From assembly GCF_028369105.1 (NCBI RefSeq), contig NZ_JAQNDO010000001.1, positions 2,535,711 through 2,599,710 on the forward strand: a DNA stretch of 64,000 bases, written 5' to 3'. The position numbers and the translations under genes were made by a program. How positions within the stretch are numbered: the stretch's first letter is position 1; each line of letters begins with the position of its first letter. The stretch comes from Polyangium mundeleinium. Lineage in GTDB: Bacteria > Myxococcota_A > Polyangia > Polyangiales > Polyangiaceae. Below the pieces are notes generated by a model. That model was given only the letters and a program-made list of their open reading frames with translations, was not told where the DNA came from and made no database searches. Of this stretch, positions 25,530 to 33,836 are shown in pieces.

Positions 25530-27830
25530 AAGGACACGGTTCGCCGGCACCGGCCCGTGGCCGAGCAGGTAATGCAACGCGCGCCGGCCCTTCGTATCGG
25601 CCGCGTATTTGTCGGCGCCCGCGTCGAGCAAGAGCCGGATCATCGGCAGCGAGCCACGCGCGGCCGCGTACATGAGCGCGGTGCGCGCGTCGCTCGCGAG
25701 CCTGGGATCGTGCGGCTGAAACGTCGTCCGATCCACGGCCGCGCCGCGCTGGAGCAGGAGGCGCGCGGCCTCCACGCGGTCCTGCTGCGCGGCCGCCATG
25801 AGCGGGGTTTTTCCGAAATCGTTCGGCGCGTTCGGATCGACCACGAGGTCGAGCTCGCTCTCCTTCCCGGGTTCGACCGAGATCTCCCACAGGACCGGCA
25901 GCGCTGCGGGGTTCAGCACCGCCATGTGCACGAGCGGATCCTTGCCCGTGGTCTTCGCGCAGGTCTCGAAGGGCGCGAGGCGCGCGGCGTTTTGGGGCTC
26001 GCCGGCCTGGATGAATACGCGGAGCTCCGCGGCCGGCGCGCCGTCCGTGACGAGCTTGCGCAAGGAGCGGCGCGGCGGCGCGTCCCCGCACGAGGCGCCC
26101 CAGACGGCCTCGAACAGGCCCACGTGCGCGGCGTGTTTCGCCTGCTTCTCGTCGAGGCCACGGGTCTGATAATGGGCGACGAGCTTCTTCTCCAGGGCCT
26201 CGGCGAGGCGGGAGAGCCGGCCGAAGATGGCACGGCTCTCGGGCGTCATGTACGACCAGGTCTCGTAAGGCGCCATGGCCGGCTCGGGTTTGGCGAGGAA
26301 CTTCTTCGGGTCGACCCGCATCGTCTCCTCTTGCTCCTTGAGCGCGGCCGCCAGCGCGAAGCGGAGCGTGCCGCCGTGGTTGAGGTAGAAGTTGCCGTCG
26401 GCCTCGACGCTCGCCTTCGTGTACGCGTCGAGCTCCCGGTCGGGGAAGCCCCGCACGAAGCCGCGCCCCCAGCTACAACCCGAGCGCGGGAGGAAATTGT
26501 CGCGGTTGCCCCCGAAGAGCGGCGTCGTTGCTTCGAGGAGCTTCGGCCGCGCGACGAGCACCGCGCAAGGGATGCCATAGAAGGCCGATGATGAATTCGC
26601 GGCCCCAGTGGAGGAAGCGACCCGGAGGATCCCGAGCAGGCTCTCGTCCGTGCCATCGTACGCGCGGAGACCAACCGATTCGTCCTTCAGGATGAATTCG
26701 TCGTCGCGTTTCTTCGCCGCCGCGCGGCTCATCTTCTCGACCTCGCCGAGGAGGTTCTTGATTTTCGCGTCGCGCGTGGCCGATTGTGCCCGGAACGCGT
26801 GCAAGAACAGCGCGTAATCGAGCTTGCCCTCCGTGCTCTTCTTCGCCGCCGCTTCGAGCGGCTTCTCTGCGGCGTCGGGTTTGTCTCCCATGTAGAGGAG
26901 CGCCGCGTCGTGATCCCAGGGCTCGGGCGGCGCCGTTGGCTCAGCGGCAGCAAGCTCTTCCTTCGGCGGCTCGGGCTTCTTGGCGAGCACCTCCGCCACA
27001 TTCGCGGCCGGCTCCTTCGCGAAGCGCTCCATCAGGTCGAAATCGAGCTCCCGGCCCGCGGGCGTGGGGCAGCCGAGGACCGGGCCCGCGGCCTTGTCCA
27101 GGCGCTTCGCGGCCCCCTCGACGAGGGCACGACGGCCGAGGATCGTGCGGCAGGGCAGACGCAGCCAATCGCCGTCGCGGTATCGGTCGGTCTCGCGGAG
27201 GACGTACCCCTCCGATCGCTTGAAGAGGTCGTAATCGACGTTCCGATAGTCGTCCGCACTCGCGAGCACGAGCGCGGCGTCGACGAGCCGCATCGTGGCC
27301 ACGAGCTGAGTCATCGTCCCCTCGGGCCCCTTGGCTTTCGCCTTGGCGATCGCCCCGACGCGACGCACGTAATCGGCCGTGTCGCCGTCCTTGGGTTTGC
27401 CCCCGTTGCCCTCACGCCGCCCCGCGGCGAGGAGCGCGTCGAGCTTCGATTGCGCCTGCTCGGCCACCGCCGCGAGTTTGTCCGCTGCGCTCGGATCCCC
27501 CGCGAGCACGGCCTTGTACGCCCCGACGAGCGCATCGAACGGGTGCGCCTCCACGCCGGGAGGCAATTTCACGGGCTCCTTTCCGTCGGCCACGCGTTCG
27601 AGGTTGCCCTGGATGCGCGCGAGGACGCGGCGCGGCTCGTCGTATTCGCCCGGCCGTGGCTCTGGGGGCGCCGCGATGGGCGCGGGCGCGGGCGCGGAGG
27701 CCGACGCGGACGGGGCCGGGGGCGTGGGGCCGGTCGCAGGTTTGTCGCAAGCGGCGACGAGCCCCGCGGTGAGGACCCACGTGGACCACGAGGCATACGC
27801 GCGTGCGCGAGGGCCGAAGCCGAGCAACAT
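25488..27830 (-). CDS. Ankyrin-repeat lipoprotein
   Basis: The 780-aa exported lipoprotein has lipobox AACD after a hydrophobic leader. A roughly 30-residue Pro/Ala/Ser spacer follows, then a large central region of no known family that is rich in Lys/Glu helices with scattered cysteines. At the C-terminus are at least two clear ankyrin repeats: DFGKTPLMAAAQQDRVEAAR and DARTALMYAAARGSLPMIR. A further degenerate pair starts DPLVHMAVL and GRRALHYLL. Ankyrins mediate protein binding, so this is probably a periplasmic or surface binding protein. The start at 27830 yields the signal peptide. Its last 42 bases overlap the helicase gene on the other strand. Confidence 0.83.
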   Translation of the reverse strand: MLLGFGPRARAYASWSTWVLTAGLVAACDKPATGPTPPAPSASASAPAPAPIAAPPEPRPGEYDEPRRVLARIQGNLERVADGKEPVKLPPGVEAHPFDALVGAYKAVLAGDPSAADKLAAVAEQAQSKLDALLAAGRREGNGGKPKDGDTADYVRRVGAIAKAKAKGPEGTMTQLVATMRLVDAALVLASADDYRNVDYDLFKRSEGYVLRETDRYRDGDWLRLPCRTILGRRALVEGAAKRLDKAAGPVLGCPTPAGRELDFDLMERFAKEPAANVAEVLAKKPEPPKEELAAAEPTAPPEPWDHDAALLYMGDKPDAAEKPLEAAAKKSTEGKLDYALFLHAFRAQSATRDAKIKNLLGEVEKMSRAAAKKRDDEFILKDESVGLRAYDGTDESLLGILRVASSTGAANSSSAFYGIPCAVLVARPKLLEATTPLFGGNRDNFLPRSGCSWGRGFVRGFPDRELDAYTKASVEADGNFYLNHGGTLRFALAAALKEQEETMRVDPKKFLAKPEPAMAPYETWSYMTPESRAIFGRLSRLAEALEKKLVAHYQTRGLDEKQAKHAAHVGLFEAVWGASCGDAPPRRSLRKLVTDGAPAAELRVFIQAGEPQNAARLAPFETCAKTTGKDPLVHMAVLNPAALPVLWEISVEPGKESELDLVVDPNAPNDFGKTPLMAAAQQDRVEAARLLLQRGAAVDRTTFQPHDPRLASDARTALMYAAARGSLPMIRLLLDAGADKYAADTKGRRALHYLLGHGPVPANRVLSPVELTEAAKLLF

Positions 27831-27862
27831 GCCGGCATCGTACACGCCGCTGCGAGCGGATG

Positions 27863-28396
27863 TCAGCGCCCGACGGCGAACGCGACGAGCGCGGCGAGCG
27901 CGACGGCGATCGTCGCGTAGGCAGCGGCCTTCCGGGCGCCGAAGAGCGACGCGGCGACACGAGGTTCGGCGCGCTCGGCGCGCTCGATGCGTGACTCTTC
28001 TTCGGGCACGGCGGCCTCGCACCACGTGACGCCCGTGCTCGCGGCGGCGCCCGCGCGCGCTTCGAGGTGGAGCTGCGCGATCCCCACGCCATCCTCGCCA
28101 AACGGCCGCAGGATCCGCAGCATGACGCCGCCTTCCATCTCGCTCGGCAGGCGCACGCGCACGAGGCGCGCCGTCGGATCCCCCGGGACGCGGTGGCCTC
28201 CGCGCCGACCACACCCGTCGCAGCCGCCGCCGTCGCAGCGGGCGCAGGCGACGCGCGCGGGGATCACGACCTCGATCACGGCGCCGGCCCAGCCGCGCGG
28301 CACCTCGATCACGTGCCGCCCGCGTGGCTTGTCGCAGGCGTCGAGCGCGGCAGGATCCAGGACGCGGGAGAGGGCCTCGCCCATCGCCCCATTCAT
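27863..28396 (-). CDS. Small membrane protein with a DnaJ-type zinc site
   Basis: The 177-aa protein resembles the C-terminal half of DnaJ. HVIEVPRGWAGAVIEVVIP is followed by a four-cysteine zinc-type site (C51, C54, C59, C62 in CARCDGGGCDGC) and a second beta region (VRVRLPSEMEGGVMLRIL). There is no J-domain. A single C-terminal membrane span ends the protein, so the DnaJ-like part is expected to face the cytoplasm. It could act as a membrane-tethered client binder; this is inference. The start (MNGAMGEALSR) is at 28396. The ankyrin lipoprotein starts 32 bases downstream on the same strand, so they are probably one operon. Confidence 0.7.
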   Translation of the reverse strand: MNGAMGEALSRVLDPAALDACDKPRGRHVIEVPRGWAGAVIEVVIPARVACARCDGGGCDGCGRRGGHRVPGDPTARLVRVRLPSEMEGGVMLRILRPFGEDGVGIAQLHLEARAGAAASTGVTWCEAAVPEEESRIERAERAEPRVAASLFGARKAAAYATIAVALAALVAFAVGR

Positions 28397-28466
28397 GCCT
28401 CGAACCGGCGCCCGGGGGAAGAAAGATCCTGCCGGCCCCCAACCGACCCGATGTATGCTGCGCGCG

Positions 28467-28976
28467 ATGAAGCACGCCGTCGCTTTTTCGATGGTCGCCC
28501 TTGGGCTCGGGCTCGCCGCGGGTTGCGGCGCGAAGGTCGTCGTGGACGCGCCGAGCGAGGGGACGGGCGGGGCCGGCGGGGCGAGCCAGTCCTCGTCCGA
28601 CGGCCCCGCATCCATGACTTCGAGTGTGGGCCCCGGCCCCAGCGTGTCGAGCGTGGGCCCGGGCCCCGGCGGCCCGAGCGTCGTGAGCAGCAGCGTCTCG
28701 AGCGGCCCCATGGCCTGCGACAACCAGGGCGATTGCGGGTTTTGTGTCGAGTGCTCGACGAACGGCGCGTGCAACGGGCTGTGGACCAAGTGCCTCGCGG
28801 TGCCGGACTGCGAGGGCCTGCTCAATTGCCTGCCGGGCTGCCAGGACCAGGCTTGCTTCAACAAGTGCCTGGAGACGTTCCCCGACGGGCTCGATCTTTA
28901 CAACGAGACCGCGATCTGCCTCGTTTGCCAGTCCTGTTTCAACGATTGTGACGGGGCGGGCCAGGGCTGCCCCTGA
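28467..28976 (+). CDS. Cys-rich lipoprotein, function unknown
   Basis: The 169-aa lipoprotein has lipobox AAGC, a Gly/Ser/Pro spacer containing two copies of SVGPGPSVSS-like sequence, and a compact C-terminal domain. That domain holds about 16 cysteines in regular pairs (CGFCVEC, CLAVPDCEGLLNCLPGC, CLVCQSCFNDC), which suggests a disulfide-rich secreted domain. This type is widespread in Sorangiineae genomes and has no established function. The ATG at 28467 gives a short Lys-containing leader. It is divergent from the DnaJ-type gene with 70 bases between starts. Confidence 0.8.
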   Translation: MKHAVAFSMVALGLGLAAGCGAKVVVDAPSEGTGGAGGASQSSSDGPASMTSSVGPGPSVSSVGPGPGGPSVVSSSVSSGPMACDNQGDCGFCVECSTNGACNGLWTKCLAVPDCEGLLNCLPGCQDQACFNKCLETFPDGLDLYNETAICLVCQSCFNDCDGAGQGCP

Positions 28977-29009
28977 GGGCGCCGCCAGACCGGGTTTTCC
29001 TTGCAAAAC

Positions 29010-30536
29010 GTGAGCTCCGACTTCTCCCAGCACGTCGTCCATACCCTCGGCACGGGCGCGATCGGCATTGGCATCGGCGCGGTGGTGCTCCTCCTCTGCG
29101 CGCTCGTCCTGCCGGGCGCCGAGCGAAAAGCCACGCTGCGGACGCCGCTCGTGCTGTTTGGGCTGCACATCCTCACCTTGCTCGTCCGGTTGCCTCTGCC
29201 GGAAGGGAAGATCGAGCGCGGGCTCGAGGTCCTCGGCCTGTGTTTCCTGCTCTTCTCGCTGGCCCGCGCGCTCTTCGTGCTCGTCGTCGACGGGATCGTC
29301 CGCGCGCGCTTGTCGAAGCCGCTGCCGCGGATCATCCGCGACATCGTCCAGGGGCTCGTTTACCTCGGGGCGCTGGCGATCGTGCTGCGCGAGGTGGGCG
29401 TCGAGCCCGGCTCCTTGCTCACGACGTCGGCGCTGCTCACGGCCGTGATCGGTCTGTCGCTGCAGGAGACGCTGGGCAACCTCTTCGCCGGGCTTGCGAT
29501 CCAGGCGCAGAGGCCGTTCGAGGTCGGCGACTGGATCGGGCTCGACGCCGATGTGAAGCTCATCGGCCGGGTGATCGAGATCAACTGGCGCGCGACGACG
29601 GTGCTCACGCTGGAGCAAGTCGAGCTCATCATCCCGAACGGCGTGCTCGCGAAGACGACGATCCGCAATTTCACGAAGCCCACGAACATCGCGCGGCGCA
29701 CGGTGACGGTGCACGCGCCCTACGATGCCTCGCCGCGCGTCGTGGAGGAGGCCCTGCTCCAGTCGATTCAGGAAATCCCCGGCATCCTCTCGCAGCCGCC
29801 GCCCGCGGCGCAGACGCGCGGATTCAACGACAATGGCATCGAGTACGTCGTCAATTACTTCATCGAGGATTTCGCGCTGCGCGACCGGATCGACTCCACG
29901 GTGCGACACCGGATCTGGCACGCGTTCAAGCGCGCCGGCATCTCCATTCCGTACGGCATGCGCACGGTGCACATGCACGCGGTGACGGCGGAGTCGCGCG
30001 CGGAGGAGGCGAAGCAGGACACGGGGCGCCGGAAGGCGGCGCTCAAGGCGGTCGATTTCCTCGCGCCGCTGCCCGAGCCCTCGCTGGAGCGGCTCGCGGG
30101 GCTCTCGCGCACGTGCCATTTCATGCCCGGCGAGGCCGTCATTCGGCAGGGCGAGACGGGCAGCGAGCTCTACATCGTGCAGAAGGGCGAGCTCGCGGTG
30201 ATCGTGGGCCGCGGCGAGGGCGGGAGCGTCGCCGAAGTGGCACGGCTCGGCCCGGGGCAGTTTTTCGGGGAAATGTCGCTCATGACGGGCGAGAAGCGCG
30301 CCGCCACGGTGAAAGCGACGACGGACTGCGAGCTCGTCGAGCTGAACAAAGGCGCCTTCCAGGAGGTGCTCGCCGCGGATCCGCGCCTCGTCGAGCAGAT
30401 CACGCGCTCCCTCGTCGATCGGCAGATCGCCCTGGAGGAGAACCTCTCCGCGCGCGCCTCCCGGAGCACGCGGGCCGAGGCCGAAGCGAAGAGCTCGGCG
30501 CTGCTCGCCAAGATCCGCCAGTTTTTCCAGTTGTAA
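29010..30536 (+). CDS. MscS-family channel with C-terminal cyclic-nucleotide-binding domain
   Basis: The 508-aa membrane protein has about five membrane spans. The pore-lining helix is followed by the MscS beta domain: LQETLGNLFAGLAIQ, RPFEVGDWIGLD and LIIPNGVLAKTTIRNF. After the cytoplasmic alpha/beta domain, a CNB domain (about 365-490) has GEAVIRQGETGSELYIVQKG and the phosphate cassette FFGEMSLMTGEKRAATVKA. This is the layout of the bacterial cyclic-nucleotide-gated MscS-like channels, which are gated by cAMP rather than by tension. The phosphate-binding Arg is present, so binding is plausible. The start is uncertain: TTG at 29001 and GTG at 29010 are both in frame and neither has a strong ribosome-binding site. 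Confidence 0.87.
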   Translation: MSSDFSQHVVHTLGTGAIGIGIGAVVLLLCALVLPGAERKATLRTPLVLFGLHILTLLVRLPLPEGKIERGLEVLGLCFLLFSLARALFVLVVDGIVRARLSKPLPRIIRDIVQGLVYLGALAIVLREVGVEPGSLLTTSALLTAVIGLSLQETLGNLFAGLAIQAQRPFEVGDWIGLDADVKLIGRVIEINWRATTVLTLEQVELIIPNGVLAKTTIRNFTKPTNIARRTVTVHAPYDASPRVVEEALLQSIQEIPGILSQPPPAAQTRGFNDNGIEYVVNYFIEDFALRDRIDSTVRHRIWHAFKRAGISIPYGMRTVHMHAVTAESRAEEAKQDTGRRKAALKAVDFLAPLPEPSLERLAGLSRTCHFMPGEAVIRQGETGSELYIVQKGELAVIVGRGEGGSVAEVARLGPGQFFGEMSLMTGEKRAATVKATTDCELVELNKGAFQEVLAADPRLVEQITRSLVDRQIALEENLSARASRSTRAEAEAKSSALLAKIRQFFQL

Positions 30537-30613
30537 CATTGCATGGACGACCGGGTCTGAGCGCCCGTTCGTCGTGGTACGCGGTTTGCCCCTCGAAAGC
30601 CAGGGGGGGAGCC

Positions 30614-31648
30614 GTGGCGCGATTTCTACACGGGCGCATGTCGCGGATGGCCGCGCTGGCCGGGCTGTCGGTGCTGGGTTTGTCGATCGGCTGGCTCGCT
30701 CGGCGGGCGCGCGCCATTCGCCTCGAAGGCAAGGTCGCGGTCGTGACCGGCGGGTCGCGCGGGCTCGGGCTGCTCATGGCCGAGGAGTTCGTCCGGCAGG
30801 GGGCGCACGTCGCGATCTGCGGGCGGGACGCGGAGGCCGTGGATCGTGCGACGCGGCTCTTGCTCAGCCGGCACGGCGCGGACGTGCTCGGCGAGGCGCG
30901 TGACCTCGGCAAGGCGGAGGATGCGGCTGCGTTCGTGGAGAGCGTGGTGTCGCGGTTCGGGCGTATTGACGTGCTCGTGAACAACGCGGGCGTGATCCAG
31001 GTGGCGCCGCTCGACATGATGGACACGGCGAAAGTCGACGAGGCGATGCGCTCGAATTTCTGGAGCGCGGTGCACATGACGTTCGCGGCGCTGCCGCACC
31101 TCGGGCCGGACGCGCGGATCGTGAACGTGACCTCGGTCGGCGGGCGCGTGCCGCTGCCGCACATGCTCGGCTACACGGCCTCGAAATTCGCGATGGTGGG
31201 TTTTTCGGAGGCGATCGCCGCCGAGCTTCGGGCGCGTGGGACGAAGGTGACGACGGTGGTGCCGGGGCCGATGCGGACGGGCTCGTTCTACAATGCGGAG
31301 TTTCTCGGGCGGCAAAAGGAGGAGTTCGCCTGGTTCAGTGTGCTCTCGTCGTTGCCGCTGCTCTCGATTGACGCGCGGGTCGCGGCCGCGCGCATCGTGC
31401 GCGCAGCGCGGGAAGGGCGACGCGAGGTGCACCTCGGGCTCGTGGGGCGGATCTTGCCGGTCCTGCATGGCCTCATGCCGCGGTTGTTCGGGATGATCTC
31501 CACGGCGATCGCGCGCATGTTGCCGCCGCCGGGTCACAGCGAGGAGCGGTGGAGAGGCCGGGAGATCAATACGACGTTGCCCGGGTCGCTCCTGCTGGAG
31601 CTCGGCAATCGCGCGGCGCGGGAGAACAACGAGGAGCCGCCGGTCTAG
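30614..31648 (+). CDS. Short-chain dehydrogenase/reductase, membrane-anchored
   Basis: The 344-aa protein has a hydrophobic N-terminal anchor (about residues 13-30). A classical SDR follows, with cofactor motif VVTGGSRGLGLL, NNAGV, and catalytic Tyr/Lys in YTASKFAM. CGRDAE after the second strand fits NADP preference. A C-terminal extension of about 80 residues contains another hydrophobic stretch (ILPVLHGLMPRLFGMISTAI). Such long SDRs act on lipids or ketones at the membrane; the substrate is unknown. The GTG at 30614 is preceded by GGGGGGAG. An internal ATG at 30638 is possible. Confidence 0.85.
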   Translation: MARFLHGRMSRMAALAGLSVLGLSIGWLARRARAIRLEGKVAVVTGGSRGLGLLMAEEFVRQGAHVAICGRDAEAVDRATRLLLSRHGADVLGEARDLGKAEDAAAFVESVVSRFGRIDVLVNNAGVIQVAPLDMMDTAKVDEAMRSNFWSAVHMTFAALPHLGPDARIVNVTSVGGRVPLPHMLGYTASKFAMVGFSEAIAAELRARGTKVTTVVPGPMRTGSFYNAEFLGRQKEEFAWFSVLSSLPLLSIDARVAAARIVRAAREGRREVHLGLVGRILPVLHGLMPRLFGMISTAIARMLPPPGHSEERWRGREINTTLPGSLLLELGNRAARENNEEPPV

Positions 31649-31682
31649 ACCCGCGCGCCCGCGCTCGTCCGTTCTCCAAGAC

Positions 31683-32168
31683 TCATTTCGTTCGTGGCTT
31701 CGCCCGCGCCTTCGTTGCCGCCTTGCGTCGAGCCTTGCGACGCTCGATGAGCTCGCGAAAGAGACGGGCGCGCTCCTCCATCTCCGCTTCAATCATTTTT
31801 TCAAGGTGTTGTTGAAAACCGAGGCCATATGCGGAGGGTACAGCCATCTGAAACCCAGTGTCATTTTCCTCAGCCCCCTCCAGCTCCCATCGAAGCGGAA
31901 TTCCGCTCTGCACGAGCTTGCTGCGAATGCCACTCAAGGCATTCTGGATGGCCCCCATCGAATCTTCGCTGTAACCAAATTGAATCGATTCGTCGCCAAG
32001 CCCCAGGATGATGAACGGGCATTTCCAGGGCCCGACGCCAGGGGGCCATACAGGAACACCGATGCGGACCACCACGATGCCCCCGACGGCATCACGCCGC
32101 TCGAGACGGCGCTCGGCCATCCAGCGCGTTCCTTTGGTTCTCGAGGTGATCTTTTTAGGCTTGGACAT
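31683..32168 (-). CDS. Small basic protein coupled to the upstream lipoprotein; possible immunity protein
   Basis: The 161-aa cytoplasmic protein starts MSKPKKITSRTKGTRWMAE. A beta-rich central domain has WPPGVGPWKCPFIILGLGDE and an amphipathic helix, followed by a charged coiled-coil tail very rich in Arg/Lys/Ala. GGAGGTGG precedes the ATG. The stop of the upstream gene and this start overlap in TAATG, so the two are translationally coupled. The central W/C/GxGD pattern recalls a family of unknown function often found beside secreted toxins. From size, location and coupling, it could be the immunity partner of that lipoprotein (inference). Confidence 0.72.
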   Translation of the reverse strand: MSKPKKITSRTKGTRWMAERRLERRDAVGGIVVVRIGVPVWPPGVGPWKCPFIILGLGDESIQFGYSEDSMGAIQNALSGIRSKLVQSGIPLRWELEGAEENDTGFQMAVPSAYGLGFQQHLEKMIEAEMEERARLFRELIERRKARRKAATKARAKPRTK

Positions 32169-32887
32169 TACCACCTCCCGAATTTCTCGTTGCACCAACC
32201 GCGCTTTTCCTGTTCGCTTTCATTCACTAGACTCCAGCACCTCTCACGGGCGCGGGGATTGGGGATCGAATTGCACAAGTTCTGCCAAAGCACACCGCCG
32301 GCCGCGGCAGCATCAAGGCAGTTATTCAGGTTCGGCTTGGGCCGCTTCCGAGCCGCCTCCGCAATCTCCGACTTGCCAATCTCCACCGACGCGGCGACCA
32401 CGACGACGATGGGGCCCGCTTCGATGATGAGGTCGGCGAGGGCGATCGCCACGGCCACGAGCACCCCGGGGTTGCCGACGAGCCCACGCTCGGCCGCCGT
32501 CTGCCCGTGCGTAGAAGCGGGCGACTCGGGCAGGCGCAGTCCGCGCAGCCTGACGAGTTCCTCCGGGAGGGTCATGCCTCGCAGCGCGATTCGCGTACAC
32601 CCCGCGAGATCCGCGTGGGGCACGCCCTTCGACGCCACATCGACCACGCCGCCCTCTTCATCGACCGTCACGGTATAGTCGAACGTGTAGTACCCCCGGG
32701 GAAGGTCGCCACCGAACTCCTCCACGCACGCGCGCAAGCGCTCCGCGGTGGCGTCGGGGACCCGCGGGCGGTCGTCCGGCTGCGCGGGATGGAGGATCTT
32801 GGCCGCGCAACCGAGGGGCACGAGCGCCGCCGTCGCGCAACCGAGGACCCCGAACGAGAGGACGTTCCGCAGGCGTGGAGACGTCAT
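32168..32887 (-). CDS. SitA-like lipoprotein with Cys-rich C-terminal domain; candidate toxin
   Basis: The 239-aa product has a lipoprotein signal peptide (PLGC, Cys27). A middle domain (about 45-125) resembles the TonB-C/AgmX type (YYTFDYTVTVDEEGGVVDV and DLAGCTRIALRGMTLP). A hydrophobic segment (LVAVAIALADLIIEAGPIVV) and a distinct Cys-rich C-terminal domain follow, ending CWSLVNESEQEKRGWCNEKF. SitA toxins of Myxococcus xanthus are lipoproteins passed between cells by outer-membrane exchange, each with an immunity gene directly downstream. The layout here matches: lipoprotein, distinct tail, coupled small gene. The tail's activity is unknown. It diverges from the unknown paralogue at 32995. 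Confidence 0.7.
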   Translation of the reverse strand: MTSPRLRNVLSFGVLGCATAALVPLGCAAKILHPAQPDDRPRVPDATAERLRACVEEFGGDLPRGYYTFDYTVTVDEEGGVVDVASKGVPHADLAGCTRIALRGMTLPEELVRLRGLRLPESPASTHGQTAAERGLVGNPGVLVAVAIALADLIIEAGPIVVVVAASVEIGKSEIAEAARKRPKPNLNNCLDAAAAGGVLWQNLCNSIPNPRARERCWSLVNESEQEKRGWCNEKFGRW

Positions 32888-32994
32888 CGCCCAAGGCGAT
32901 CAGACACTTCGGATCCTGTCAACGTGGCGTGTGTCTGCCCTCACGTCCGACGGGCTGGACATGAGCGGCCAGAAGCGCGTACGGTGCGGCACCT

Positions 32995-33753
32995 ATGTCC
33001 CGTACATTCGCCCCTGTTGATCTCGTCCAGCTCCCCCGCGTGGATTCGAATGGCGCCATCGCTCTTGCGAGCGCCGTCGAGTCGGCCGCCTCCAAGCACA
33101 ACGATCTCCCTGCGAGCGTGACGGAGGCCGTCGCGCAGATCGTCGCGGATCGCATCGTCCTCCTGCAGGCCGTCGCGAAGACGCCTTCCGGCCTTTTGAC
33201 GGTCAAGGAGGCGGATCGCCGCGTGGATAAAGTCGGCGGCGCCTTCCACGATATCTGCGCGGCGTGGGCCTCGCTCGCGGAGTTCCTGCCGGCGGGGCAG
33301 GACGCGGTTGTCCTCATGGATCGCGTCTTTCCCGATGGGCGGAAGTTCGTGAACCTGAAGGTGAAGGAGGAGTGGGCGGCGATCGAGACCAAGCTCTCGA
33401 CCATTGAGCGGGAGGGGCTCAACGCGCATATCGACGCCATCGGCGCGAGCCCGGTCCTCGGGCTGCTCAAGCACATGCAGGCCGTGTATGGGGCCGTCAT
33501 CGGTACGACGGAGGTCCCGGAGGAGGCGCCGGAGGTGCGCGATAGCAAGGACACGCTGCTCGATTCGATTCGTGCCTACGTCATCCAGGTGGCTGGCACG
33601 GTCAAGCGCGGCAAGCCCGAGACGGCCGCGCGCGCCGACGCCTTGCTCCGGCCCATCCGCGAATGGGAGAGCACGAAGCCCAGCAAGGACAAGGCGGATA
33701 GCCCGGAGGTGCCCGCGGGCGCGACGTCCGGCGCAAGCACGAGCGAAGGCTGA
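32995..33753 (+). CDS. Unknown protein, second member of the paralogous family
   Basis: The 252-aa soluble, mostly helical protein resembles the product at 13593-14363 in length, plan and C-terminal helix (RADALLRPIREW). It carries the segments LPASVTEAVAQIVADRI and FHDICAAWASLAEFLPAG, ending in a Ser/Ala/Glu-rich tail. No signal peptide, membrane span or catalytic motif is visible. In both places the gene sits beside a lipoprotein gene, here a candidate toxin. The start is the ATG at 32995 (MSRTFAPVDL). Function unknown; a structural or phage-like role cannot be excluded. Confidence 0.78.
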   Translation: MSRTFAPVDLVQLPRVDSNGAIALASAVESAASKHNDLPASVTEAVAQIVADRIVLLQAVAKTPSGLLTVKEADRRVDKVGGAFHDICAAWASLAEFLPAGQDAVVLMDRVFPDGRKFVNLKVKEEWAAIETKLSTIEREGLNAHIDAIGASPVLGLLKHMQAVYGAVIGTTEVPEEAPEVRDSKDTLLDSIRAYVIQVAGTVKRGKPETAARADALLRPIREWESTKPSKDKADSPEVPAGATSGASTSEG

Positions 33754-33836
33754 GATTCTCGAGGGTACCACGCGCCCGGCTCGTTGCGCTTGACACGCCT
33801 TCGTAGATGTGGTGGGCGAGCTTGCACCTCTCCCCC

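Noticed and set aside
33790..33795. Perfect TTGACA upstream of the RCC1 pseudogene
   Set aside because: No matching -10 element at 16-18 bases; kept only as a chance match.
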